The notes: generated by a model from the sequence alone, not told the origin. Numbered from the stretch's first letter, positions 1-7,208 are shown. The stretch: DNA of 9,181 bases from Sulfurimonadaceae bacterium (GCA_028685945.1 JAQUCZ010000024.1:1-9181); one strand, 5' to 3'. Program-made: numbers and translations.

Positions 1-27
1 AAAATGACGAAAAAATAATAAATTTAC

Positions 28-44
28 TTGACTTACTTCGTCAA
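28..44. promoter_or_regulatory. Inverted repeat overlapping the -35 box, possible operator
   Basis: TTGAC at 28-32 and GTCAA at 40-44 form a perfect 5-bp inverted repeat with a 7-bp spacer. The left arm is itself the -35 box, so a protein bound here would compete with RNA polymerase. The adjacent gene encodes a helix-turn-helix protein, which makes autoregulation an obvious guess. The arms are short, and chance is a real alternative. Confidence 0.3.
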
Positions 45-57
45 TCGGTGGTATAAT
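28..57 (+). promoter_or_regulatory. Sigma70-type promoter of the recombinase-like gene
   Basis: TTGACT at 28-33 and TATAAT at 52-57 are separated by 18 bp. This is the closest match to the consensus in the window, with a perfect -10 and one mismatch in the -35. Transcription would begin near position 64, leaving a leader of about 35 nt before the ATG at 99. No gene is visible in 1-27. There is no clear promoter in front of ccoG, so this one may also serve ccoG by read-through. Confidence 0.75.
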
Positions 58-98
58 GACGATGAAATTAAAAAAAATGAGAGGTTTAATCGTTAATC

Positions 99-737
99 AT
101 GGTCATTGCATATATACGTCAAGACAAACTCTTTGAAGCGGCACACGAACAACTTCAGTTGATCAATTCGTATGCAGTTGCCAACGGGATTGTGATTGAC
201 GACGAGTACATAGATCATACCTCCCAAAACAAACGGCTTGATGAGCGCACGGAGGTGACGGGTTATTTCCAAAGCAAATCAAAAAGTACCCTTTTGGTGT
301 ATGATGTATGGGTTCTAAGCACAAACATGGAAGATTTGATCCAGATGTTTACATGTCTGCTCAAAAATGATTATAATTTGCATATTGTGAAACAATCGGT
401 AATTATTTCGCAACAAAGCAGTGTTATGTTGGTGCTTGGTTTGATAGATGGGTTGCGTCAAAAGCTGCAAAACGAATCAAAAAGGGTGATAGGTCGCCCC
501 AAAGGGAGCAAATCGAGCTCGAAATTTGATAAATACATCAATCGGATTGTAGGATTTATCAAAGAGGAGAAGAGCGTGAGCGAGATGGCAAGACTTTTGG
601 GCGTGAGCAGAAGCTCTTTAAAAGATTATATAGAATCGCGCGAGCTTAAAGAGGTTACGATGGGTTCTTTGCTTTTAACGGCGTCGGATAATGCGGAGGA
701 GCAGGTGATCAACCAGATCGTCTGCCCGAATGAGTAG
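99..737 (+). CDS. Degenerate serine-recombinase-like protein with Hin-type helix-turn-helix; probable DNA-binding regulator
   Basis: A 212-residue protein with the layout of a small resolvase/invertase: an N-terminal resolvase-fold domain (about 1-125), then a GRPKG linker at 132-136 and a helix-turn-helix at about 157-178 (SVSEMARLLGVSRSS). In active family members the N-terminus reads YxRVS and the second motif reads DRLxR. Here the first reads Y5-I-R7-Q-D9, so the catalytic serine is replaced by Asp9. The second reads D69-V-W-V-L73, so both arginines are lost. The fold probably remains but strand cleavage is very unlikely, hence a regulator by inference. The start ATG has a GAGG at 81-84, a longer spacing than usual. 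The gene is followed by hairpins and then ccoG on the same strand. A recently decayed invertase is possible, but the frame is intact over its full length, which favours a retained function. Confidence 0.8.
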   Translation: MVIAYIRQDKLFEAAHEQLQLINSYAVANGIVIDDEYIDHTSQNKRLDERTEVTGYFQSKSKSTLLVYDVWVLSTNMEDLIQMFTCLLKNDYNLHIVKQSVIISQQSSVMLVLGLIDGLRQKLQNESKRVIGRPKGSKSSSKFDKYINRIVGFIKEEKSVSEMARLLGVSRSSLKDYIESRELKEVTMGSLLLTASDNAEEQVINQIVCPNE

Positions 738-795
738 ATTTTTGCGAAATGGGTTTTGCAAAAAAATTATTGCTTTGAAAAAGCAATCTTTTACG

Positions 796-840
796 GAAAA
801 TCATTTAGTGATTTTCTAGTATCGCGCTTTAGCGCAGAAG
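796..840 (+). repeat. Hairpin-pair repeat, copy A
   Basis: An 8-bp stem (796-803/809-816) with loop TTTAG is followed by a 7-nt linker ending in ATC, a 4-bp stem (824-827/832-835, GCGC/GCGC) with loop TTTA, and the tail AGAAG (836-840). It matches copy B in loops, linker end and tail, with a 53-54-nt offset. Confidence 0.6.
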
Positions 841-845
841 TCGCT

Positions 846-893
846 TGCAGAAAAAAATTTAGTTTTTTTCTGCATCAGGCTTTAGCCTAGAAG
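846..893 (+). repeat. Hairpin-pair repeat, copy B
   Basis: A perfect 12-bp stem (846-857/863-874) with loop TTTAG is followed by linker TC, a 4-bp stem (877-880/885-888, AGGC/GCCT) with loop TTTA, and the tail AGAAG (889-893). Compared with copy A, two of the four base pairs in the short stem are changed on both sides, so pairing is kept while the sequence differs. Confidence 0.6.
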
Positions 894-908
894 CGGGTGC
901 CAAGCGTA

Positions 909-932
909 GCTAAAGGGACGCGTTCCTTTAGC
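909..932. repeat. 24-bp near-perfect palindrome before the ccoG ribosome binding site
   Basis: The left half (909-920) starts GCTAAAGG and the right half (921-932) ends CCTTTAGC. The only imperfection is a G opposite T (917/924), which would still pair in RNA. It lies 15 nt upstream of the ccoG Shine-Dalgarno sequence, so it could be a regulator site in DNA or a stabilising hairpin in the message. Confidence 0.6.
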
Positions 933-947
933 GTGTCTAATTAAAAA

Positions 948-952
948 AGGAG
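948..952 (+). promoter_or_regulatory. Ribosome binding site of ccoG
   Basis: AGGAG with 7 nt to the ATG at 960, a strong and well-placed Shine-Dalgarno sequence that fixes the ccoG start. Confidence 0.85.
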
Positions 953-959
953 AAGAGTA

Positions 960-2417
960 ATGAGTCAAGAAACGTCGGGTGTTAGCATACCAACACCTTG
1001 GAGAATAAAAAGATACTATCTGTATGCCGTTGTAACGGCGATTGCGTTGATTTTGCCGTGGATTACGGTAGATGGGAACCACTTTTTCTTATTGAGCTTC
1101 GATAAGATGAAACTGCACCTTGCGTTCGTTCAGTTTGATATGCAAGAGCTTTATTTGATGCCGTTTTTGCTAATGATGATGTTTATCGGTATTTTCGGTA
1201 TGACCGTTATGGGCGGTCGCGTTTTCTGCGGGTGGGTGTGTCCCCAAACCGTTTTTCGCGTTATCTACCGCGATTTGATCGAAACAAAACTTTTAGGGCT
1301 TCGCAAACGTATTAAAAACAAACAGCAAGAGCCTGATATGTCCAAAGCGGAAAACAAGGCAAAAAAAGCGGTAGCGGTTTTACTTTGGACGGTGCTTGCC
1401 CTTGTAGCGGCAGCGGATTTTATGTGGTTCTTCGTACCGCCTGAAGATTTCTTCGCGTATTTGGCAAACCCTATGGATCACTTGACGCTTATCGGTTTCG
1501 TAATCGGTATTGCAGCCTTTTTGGTCTACGACGTGGTTGTATTAAAAGAGAACTTCTGTGTGTACGTTTGTCCTTATTCAAGAATCCAATCGGTTCTTTA
1601 CGATGAGCACACCGTTATGGCGCTTTACAACCCGCACCGCGGAGGGCACATCTACGATGAGCATAAAGAGAAACAGTTTACAAAACAAAAAGATCTTCAA
1701 GCCGTAGAGCCTCATGCAGAATGTACGGCATGTGAGAGCTGTGTGACGGTATGTCCGACCCACATCGATATTCGTAAAGGGTTACAACTTGAATGTATCA
1801 ACTGTCTTGAGTGTGTCGATGCCTGTACTACCGTTATGGGTAAACTCGGCAAAGAGTCGCTTGTAACTTGGTCGAGCGATTACGAGATTATCGATCAAAA
1901 AGGGAAAACAAGATATTTCCGTCCGAAAATCTTGGCATATTTGAGTATCTTGGTGATTTTGGCGGTAATTTTGGGGATGATGGGAAGTACAAAAGAGCAT
2001 ATGCTCCTAAACATCAATAAAGAAACCCGTCTTTACAGCGTAGAAAAAACCTACGAAGGCGATGTAATCGTTAAAAATGCGTATACGTTCTTGTTGCAAA
2101 ACACCGAAAACGAAAAACACGATTTTTATTTCGAAGTGATCGCTCCAAAAGGTATGGAGGGTAAAATTACGATCGAAAGACCGAGCAAACCTTTTAGCGT
2201 CGTTCCGGGGCGTAAACAACAAGAGATCGTCGTGTTACAAACAAAAGAGATGTTAGTCGATAACGATAGAAAAGATACCGTGATCCCGATTACGATCCGT
2301 GCGTATGCCGTAGGGTACGAAGCGGAAGCGGAGGGTAAAAAACAGATCGTCGTCTTTAGAGATGCAATCTTTACTTTCCCGCGCGCCGATATCTACCGCG
2401 CAGAAGCTGCAAAATAA
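960..2417 (+). CDS. ccoG: Cytochrome c oxidase accessory protein CcoG (FixG/RdxA family)
   Basis: A 485-residue inner-membrane polyferredoxin-type protein. In the family, CcoG acts in copper handling (cupric reduction) during assembly of cbb3-type cytochrome oxidase. Membrane segments are seen at about 18-36, 66-86, 138-158, 175-193 and 324-342. Two paired-cysteine motifs lie by the membrane (FCGWVCP, C90/C94; CVYVCPYSRIQ, C200/C204). Two classical 4Fe-4S motifs follow: C255/C258/C261/C265-P and C279/C282/C285/C289, flanking IDIRKGLQ, which is highly typical of CcoG. Residues about 355-475 form the Ig-like FixG C-terminal domain. Length and all cysteines are as expected, so the protein looks functional. 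The ccoNOPQ structural genes and the copper ATPase gene ccoI are not in this window, so the gene is detached from them at least over this range. Expression may depend on the promoter at 28-57 through the hairpin array. Confidence 0.96.
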   Translation: MSQETSGVSIPTPWRIKRYYLYAVVTAIALILPWITVDGNHFFLLSFDKMKLHLAFVQFDMQELYLMPFLLMMMFIGIFGMTVMGGRVFCGWVCPQTVFRVIYRDLIETKLLGLRKRIKNKQQEPDMSKAENKAKKAVAVLLWTVLALVAAADFMWFFVPPEDFFAYLANPMDHLTLIGFVIGIAAFLVYDVVVLKENFCVYVCPYSRIQSVLYDEHTVMALYNPHRGGHIYDEHKEKQFTKQKDLQAVEPHAECTACESCVTVCPTHIDIRKGLQLECINCLECVDACTTVMGKLGKESLVTWSSDYEIIDQKGKTRYFRPKILAYLSILVILAVILGMMGSTKEHMLLNINKETRLYSVEKTYEGDVIVKNAYTFLLQNTENEKHDFYFEVIAPKGMEGKITIERPSKPFSVVPGRKQQEIVVLQTKEMLVDNDRKDTVIPITIRAYAVGYEAEAEGKKQIVVFRDAIFTFPRADIYRAEAAK

Positions 2418-2445
2418 CAAACTTCGGTCTTTTGACCGAGTTTGT
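2417..2445 (+). terminator. Hairpin after ccoG, probable terminator
   Basis: A stem of about 12 bp (ACAAAC...TCGGTC at 2417-2429 against GACCGAGTTTGT at 2434-2445) with one bulged T and a TTTT loop begins at the last base of the stop codon. No U-tract follows at once; the nearest T-rich stretches are 2455-2458 and 2466-2469. Its efficiency as an intrinsic terminator is therefore uncertain. Confidence 0.55.
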
Positions 2446-2517
2446 ACCCTGACATTTTAATCCCCTTTTAAAACACCTTCGGTTACACTTGAGCATCTAT
2501 GGCATGTGGGGTTGAAG

Positions 2518-5500
2518 ATGCAAAAAATCAAAAAAATTATTCTTTATAGTGTCGCCGTTTATCTTGTTCTTTTCGGTGTTGTTATCCCTTTGGCGCTTCG
2601 TTGGCAACTTCCAAAACTCCTAGAGGCAAATCTCGTAGCCAAAGCGGAGGTTGCAAGCGTTGCTTTTAACCCTCTTAATTTTACCCTTTACATCTCCGAA
2701 GTATCGCTAAAAACGCCGCAAGGAGAAAATCTCGCATCTTTTGACAAGTTGATTCTCAACCTCGAACCCCACTCCCTTTTGGGCGGTTCGCTCCATATTA
2801 AAGAGTTTCTGCTTGTGCGCCCGAAACTGTTTGTCGTTTATCGTGAAGACAAAACGATCAATCTGGCTTCAATCGTGCCGCCAAAAGAGGTTGGTGTGCA
2901 AAAAGAGGAGAAAGCTGCCGAAGATTTTGCCCTGCCGCGTATTCTTCTTGATCGCGTGGCGATTATCGAGGGTGCCTTGGCGTACGAAGACTACACCGTA
3001 GCAAAAAAATTCGATTTTACCTTTGAGAATATCGGTTTTGAGCTACGCGACGTCGATACGAAAGATTTTAGCAAAAACGATGCGAAACTCCGTTTTTATG
3101 CCACGTTGGGGGACGGCGGATTTTTTGATTTGCAAAGCGAAATATTAGGGATTGCCCCTTTGTCGCTTCGCGGAAGCGTGCTCTTTGAAGCAAGTAAACT
3201 CTACACCCAGTGGCGCTACGTTCAGGAGATGCTGCATCTTGAAGTGGCAAACGGCAAACTCTCTTTCGGGGCGGATTATACGCTCAATCTCGAGGATAAA
3301 AATGCAACGCGTATCGAGAATATCCGCCTCTCTCTCGATGCGTTGCGCATTAAGCCAAAAGAGGAGCACCGCGACGTACTTAATCTTAAAAACCTGAGCG
3401 TAGAGGGGGGTAGCGTTATGCCGTTTACCCAAGAGGCGTTTGTGCAAAGCGTGTCGCTCGATTCTTTGGCGCTTAAAGTTGCAAGAGAGGCAGACGGAAC
3501 GATCGACTGGAGTCGTTATACAAAAATCGAGACAAAAACTAATACCCGAGAGACGCCTTTAGAGGAGAAACCCGCAGCCAAAGATACGCAAAATCCTTGG
3601 CATGTGGTGTTACAAGAGCTAAAACTAGAGAAAATCAAAGTCGATTTTGAAGATCGTGCCATCGTTCCGAACGTTACTACCGCGCTAAACGAGCTTAATG
3701 TGTACGCGCAAAATATCACCCTCGCAGGGGAGCAACCTCTACGCTACCGACTCAATCTCAAACTCAACGAAACCTTGGCATGTGAGGGGAGCGGAACGGT
3801 TGTTCATAAAGAGTTGGCTTTAGAGAGTTTCACCCGATGCAGCGGGTTTGACGCGGCGCATTACAACCCCTATATAGAGGATGCCGCGCGCAAAGCGTTA
3901 CAGGTGTACGACCTTGATTTAAAGCGGGCGACGCTAGGGTTTGATGCAAATCTGACCCTTAAAGCAGATGCCAACGATACGGTTTTAGACGTGAAAGAGG
4001 CAAATATTTTTCTTGACGATGTCGCGCTGCATAAAAAAAGTAGCGCCGAACAACTCGTTGCATGGAAAGGCTTTGCACTACGTCGTCTTGCGCTTAACAC
4101 CCAAACGAAAGAGGTGTATTTAGGGGAGGCGGCGCTTGATGGGCTTTATTCGGCACCGAAACTTTTGGCAAATAAAAAGCTGAACTTTGAAAACCTTGTC
4201 GTGCCCCATCCCGAAAAAGCTTCACATGCCAAAGAGACGCAAGCTCCAAAAGGGGAACCGTATCGCGTCAGGGTAGGGGAATTTTTGCTCCAAAACGCCT
4301 CAGTTGCATTTGAGGATCACACGCTCTTGCAAAAAGCAAAGTTGGGAATTGACCGTATCGACCTGCGCGTCAAAGATATCGACTCTCAAGCAAAAACATG
4401 GCTCACCTACGATCTTGGCATGCGCCTCAACAAAAGCGGAACCCTCCATGCCAAGGGTTCGCTGCGCCATACGCCGCTCAAACAAAAGGGCTCTTTGCAA
4501 ATCAAACGGATGGGATTGAAAGGGGTAAACCCTTATTTGCAAGAGATGTCGCACGTGAAGCTTGATGAGGGGTATGTGAACCTGCAAGCGAAGATGCAGT
4601 ATGAAAAAACGCTAAAAGCCCCGGATTTACGACTAGATGGATCGTTCGCCATAGAGGAATTTTTCCTTAAAGATGCGCGAGATCGTTCCGACTTGCTTAG
4701 TTTTTCCCGTTTGGGGTTTGATGCGCTCACTTTGGAGATGTTTCCCAACCGTCTTTATATCGATGAAACGGTTGTTGATTCTTTCTTTGTAAACGCTCTT
4801 ATCGATGAGCAAAAAAGTTTGAATTTTGCATCGCTTGTGAAAAACAAGGGTGATGCAGTCCCAAAAGAGTCACATGCCAAAGAGCAAGAGAATGAGCCGT
4901 TTCCCGTAAAAATTGCCAAAGTGCAGGTGAAAAACGGGAGTGCGAAATTTGCCGATCTCTCCTTGCCGATTCGGTTTATGACCCATATTCACGACCTAAA
5001 CGGAATGATCTATTCGGTGACCAATGCCAAAGGGGAAGCAAGCTCTCTTGAGATTACGGGAGAGGTGGACGAGTACGGCGTAACAAGTCTCAAAGGGAGC
5101 CTAGAGGCGGCAAACCCGAAAAATTACACCGATTTGAAGTTTAACTTTCAAAACCTCGAACTCAGCTCCGCCAGCGGTTACAGTGCGACCTTTGCGGGGC
5201 ATAAGATAGATGAAGGGAAGCTCTTTTTGGGGCTTGGGTACCACATCGTCGATTCGGAGCTTCAAGGGGAGAATAGCATCGTTATCAAAAAAATTAAACT
5301 CGGCGAGGCGTACGAAGACGAAAACGTCACCTCGCTCCCCCTCGGGTTTGTGATAGCCCTTTTAGAAGATAGTGAAGGGGTGATCGATATCGATATGCCC
5401 GTGGAGGGCAACGTCGATGCGCCCGACTTTAAATACGGTGCGTTGGTGTGGAAAACGCTTGGCAATCTCATCGTAAAAGCAGTTGCATCGCCCTTTACGT

Positions 5501-6093
5501 TTTTGGCTTCGGCGATGGGGCTTGAGGGGGAAGAGCTCGATAACGCGGGATTTGAAGCGGGGTTGGCGGAGATTTTGCCGCCGGAGCGGGAGAAGCTTGA
5601 GAATATTGCCAAAATGCTTATCAAACGCCCGAAAATCGCTTTGCACGTACACGGTACCTACGATGAGGAACACGATATGCAGGCGTTGCAGCAGCAAAAA
5701 CTGCTTGACCTCGTGGTGCAAAAAAGCGACAAGAAAAATATAGAGGATAAAAAATCGGCGCTTAACGTGGATATTTTGGAAGATATTTACGAAGAGGCTA
5801 GGGATGACGACAAACTAGAAGCGATCCAAAAAGAGCTTCGCGAAAGGCACAAAGGGGAGGCATACCGCATTGAGTATCTCAAGGCTTTGGTACGAGAATG
5901 TGCGTCTTTGCAAAACGTCTCCGAAGAAGAGCTTTTGGCTTTAGCGTCACAAAGAGCAAGTAAAATACGCGATTTTTTCATAAACGAAAAGATGCTTGGG
6001 GGCGAGAAAGTTTTGGTTTTAAAGAGCAAAAAGATCACATCGCAACAAAGCGATCTTATTAAAACACAGCTTGCTATCGATGTCAAGAAATAG
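2518..6093 (+). CDS. DUF748 (AsmA-like clan) envelope protein with C-terminal OmpA-like region
   Basis: A 1191-residue protein. One N-terminal membrane segment (about 7-28) anchors a very long periplasmic part. Four AsmA-like repeats begin at about residues 142, 363, 583 and 795. Each is preceded by a charged linker and an NFASL-like motif, and each begins with a strand ending in F-E/A-D (VDFEDRA, VAFEDHT, AKFADLS). Residues about 860-1010 carry the DUF748 signature: LPLGFVIALL, a GVIDIDMPVEG stretch and SPFTFLASAMG. Residues about 1018-1190 have an OmpA-like layout (LENIAKMLIKRPKIALHVHG) with a charged helical insertion. The clan includes TamB and YhdP, thought to bridge the envelope for phospholipid transport; this role is inferred. 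The ATG at 2518 is chosen, with GGGG at 2508-2511 upstream. An in-frame GTG at 2506 would add four residues. No convincing promoter is visible after ccoG. Confidence 0.9.
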   Translation: MQKIKKIILYSVAVYLVLFGVVIPLALRWQLPKLLEANLVAKAEVASVAFNPLNFTLYISEVSLKTPQGENLASFDKLILNLEPHSLLGGSLHIKEFLLVRPKLFVVYREDKTINLASIVPPKEVGVQKEEKAAEDFALPRILLDRVAIIEGALAYEDYTVAKKFDFTFENIGFELRDVDTKDFSKNDAKLRFYATLGDGGFFDLQSEILGIAPLSLRGSVLFEASKLYTQWRYVQEMLHLEVANGKLSFGADYTLNLEDKNATRIENIRLSLDALRIKPKEEHRDVLNLKNLSVEGGSVMPFTQEAFVQSVSLDSLALKVAREADGTIDWSRYTKIETKTNTRETPLEEKPAAKDTQNPWHVVLQELKLEKIKVDFEDRAIVPNVTTALNELNVYAQNITLAGEQPLRYRLNLKLNETLACEGSGTVVHKELALESFTRCSGFDAAHYNPYIEDAARKALQVYDLDLKRATLGFDANLTLKADANDTVLDVKEANIFLDDVALHKKSSAEQLVAWKGFALRRLALNTQTKEVYLGEAALDGLYSAPKLLANKKLNFENLVVPHPEKASHAKETQAPKGEPYRVRVGEFLLQNASVAFEDHTLLQKAKLGIDRIDLRVKDIDSQAKTWLTYDLGMRLNKSGTLHAKGSLRHTPLKQKGSLQIKRMGLKGVNPYLQEMSHVKLDEGYVNLQAKMQYEKTLKAPDLRLDGSFAIEEFFLKDARDRSDLLSFSRLGFDALTLEMFPNRLYIDETVVDSFFVNALIDEQKSLNFASLVKNKGDAVPKESHAKEQENEPFPVKIAKVQVKNGSAKFADLSLPIRFMTHIHDLNGMIYSVTNAKGEASSLEITGEVDEYGVTSLKGSLEAANPKNYTDLKFNFQNLELSSASGYSATFAGHKIDEGKLFLGLGYHIVDSELQGENSIVIKKIKLGEAYEDENVTSLPLGFVIALLEDSEGVIDIDMPVEGNVDAPDFKYGALVWKTLGNLIVKAVASPFTFLASAMGLEGEELDNAGFEAGLAEILPPEREKLENIAKMLIKRPKIALHVHGTYDEEHDMQALQQQKLLDLVVQKSDKKNIEDKKSALNVDILEDIYEEARDDDKLEAIQKELRERHKGEAYRIEYLKALVRECASLQNVSEEELLALASQRASKIRDFFINEKMLGGEKVLVLKSKKITSQQSDLIKTQLAIDVKK

Positions 6094-6098
6094 GTTTT

Positions 6099-6141
6099 TT
6101 TCATCTTGACGACATATAAATGGAGTATACTTTCATCTTGA
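6099..6141 (+). promoter_or_regulatory. Promoter region of the YeiH-family gene with an 11-bp direct repeat
   Basis: TATACT at 6126-6131 is a good -10 box. TTGACG at 6106-6111 looks like a -35 but lies only 14 bp away, shorter than normal. TTTCATCTTGA occurs perfectly at 6099-6109 and 6131-6141, a 32-bp offset or three helical turns. One copy covers the -35 area and the other lies over the expected transcription start. Partly inverted TCAAGA at 6083-6088 adds a third half-site. This suggests a regulator-dependent promoter. Confidence 0.45.
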
Positions 6142-6160
6142 TTTTTTTTAAAGGATTTCT

Positions 6161-7207
6161 ATGGCGTTTTCAAAAGAAAAGCGAAAAGATACGATAAGCG
6201 GGATCGTTTTCGTAGCAATTTTTGCCGCTGCGGCAACGATGATAGCAAACCTTCCTGCGGTGGAATCTTTGGGGATATCCCCTTTGGTTGTGGGGATCGT
6301 TATCGGTATTTTTTATGCCAATACCTTGCACAATAAAATTCCCGCGGCATGGGAAGGGGGGATCACTTTCTCGGGCAAAAAAATTCTCCGTTTTGCTATC
6401 GTGTTTTACGGTTTTCGTATCACGTTCGGAGAGATCGTCGATGTGGGGATAGACGGATTTTTGGTCTCTTTGATTATGCTCTCAAGCACATTTATTATCG
6501 GAACCTACGTCGGGCAAAAAATTTTCAAGATGGATCGCGATACTTCGATGCTCAACGCTTCGGGCGCTTCGGTGTGCGGTGCGGCGGCTGTTTTGGCAAC
6601 CGAACCCGTACTAAAATCGGAAGGGCATAAAACGGCGATAGCCGTCTCGATGGTGGTACTTTTTGGAACGATCGCTATGTTTCTCTACCCCGTGCTCTAC
6701 ACTTCGGGAGTGCTTGATATGAGCGCGCGGGAGTTTGGTATCTACGTCGGAGGTACTATTCATGAAGTAGCTCAGGTGGTTGCGGTTCCCGCTTCCGTTC
6801 CGGGGCTGGATGCCGAAGCGGCAAACGCGGCGGTGATCGTGAAGATGACCCGCGTTATTATGATTGCGCCGATGCTTATTTTGCTCGGGCTTTACCTTTC
6901 CTACACAGCAAAAAGAGCGGGCGGCAGTGCGGGCGGCGTGAGCCTTGTTATCCCTTGGTTCGCGGTCTATTTTATCGGTGTGGCTGGGTTTAATTCTCTC
7001 GGACTCGTTCCCGAAAATATCGTTGACGTCATCAACGAAATCGATACATTTTTGCTCACCATGGCGATGACCGCTCTTGGTATGGGAACCCGCTTTGCGA
7101 AATTTAAAGGGCTGGGACTCGCACCGCTTTATACGGCGGGAATTATGTTCTTGTGGCTTTTAATCGGCGGTTATTTTATCACCAAATGGGTCGTAGCTAC
7201 TTTTTAA
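6161..7207 (+). CDS. yeiH: YeiH-family putative sulfate/sulfur-anion exporter (UPF0324)
   Basis: A 348-residue integral membrane protein with about ten hydrophobic segments, close to the usual family length. Family hallmarks are GASVCGAAAV at 135-144, GGTIHEVAQVV at 197-207 and MTALGMGT at 303-310. YeiH-family proteins are annotated as sulfate exporters, with experimental support limited to a few relatives. In a sulfur-oxidising host, export of sulfate or sulfite would fit, but the substrate cannot be read from the sequence. AAGGA at 6151-6155 with 5 nt spacing fixes the start. The gene is 67 bp behind the DUF748 gene and has its own promoter-like region, so it is probably transcribed on its own. 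A strong hairpin terminator follows. Nothing is missing or truncated. Confidence 0.9.
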   Translation: MAFSKEKRKDTISGIVFVAIFAAAATMIANLPAVESLGISPLVVGIVIGIFYANTLHNKIPAAWEGGITFSGKKILRFAIVFYGFRITFGEIVDVGIDGFLVSLIMLSSTFIIGTYVGQKIFKMDRDTSMLNASGASVCGAAAVLATEPVLKSEGHKTAIAVSMVVLFGTIAMFLYPVLYTSGVLDMSAREFGIYVGGTIHEVAQVVAVPASVPGLDAEAANAAVIVKMTRVIMIAPMLILLGLYLSYTAKRAGGSAGGVSLVIPWFAVYFIGVAGFNSLGLVPENIVDVINEIDTFLLTMAMTALGMGTRFAKFKGLGLAPLYTAGIMFLWLLIGGYFITKWVVATF

Positions 7208-7208
7208 T

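Larger units (their letters stand above)
739..932. repeat. Array of seven back-to-back hairpins between the recombinase-like gene and ccoG
   Basis: Almost the whole 222-nt gap is made of inverted repeats: 739-745/758-764 (TTTTTGC), 769-776/780-787 (ATTGCTTT), 796-803/809-816 (GAAAATCA), 824-827/832-835 (GCGC), 846-857/863-874 (12 bp, TGCAG followed by A7), 877-880/885-888 (AGGC/GCCT) and 909-920/921-932. Four of the loops read TTTA or TTTAG. No reading frame with a ribosome binding site is seen. It may be a transcribed, structured intercistronic leader, a degraded cluster of palindromic repeats, or a small RNA. The second hairpin is followed by CTTTT and could act as a weak terminator. Confidence 0.75.

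Noticed and set aside
3..62. AATGACGA at 3-10 and again at 55-62
   Set aside because: An eight-base repeat in AT-rich DNA with one copy partly inside the -10 box; chance is sufficient.
255..710. Lower GC look of the recombinase-like gene as a sign of recent transfer
   Set aside because: By eye the difference from ccoG is small; a composition calculation would be needed, and none was run.
99..737. A functional DNA invertase or resolvase with a nearby invertible segment
   Set aside because: The catalytic serine and arginines are missing, and no pair of long inverted repeats flanking a promoter or gene end was seen.
1722..1830. His in CPTH of the first ccoG 4Fe-4S motif, where many family members have Gly
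   Set aside because: The position is not a cluster ligand and all eight cysteines are present, so this looks like ordinary lineage variation.
2506..2517. GTG at 2506 as start of the DUF748 protein
   Set aside because: It has no Shine-Dalgarno sequence, whereas the ATG at 2518 begins the typical Lys-rich stretch before the membrane helix and has a G-rich sequence upstream. The difference is only four residues.
3068..5743. Several open frames of 60-120 codons on both strands inside the DUF748 gene
   Set aside because: They lie wholly within a clearly coding frame, have no ribosome binding sites and give low-complexity translations, so they are antisense or shifted-frame shadows.
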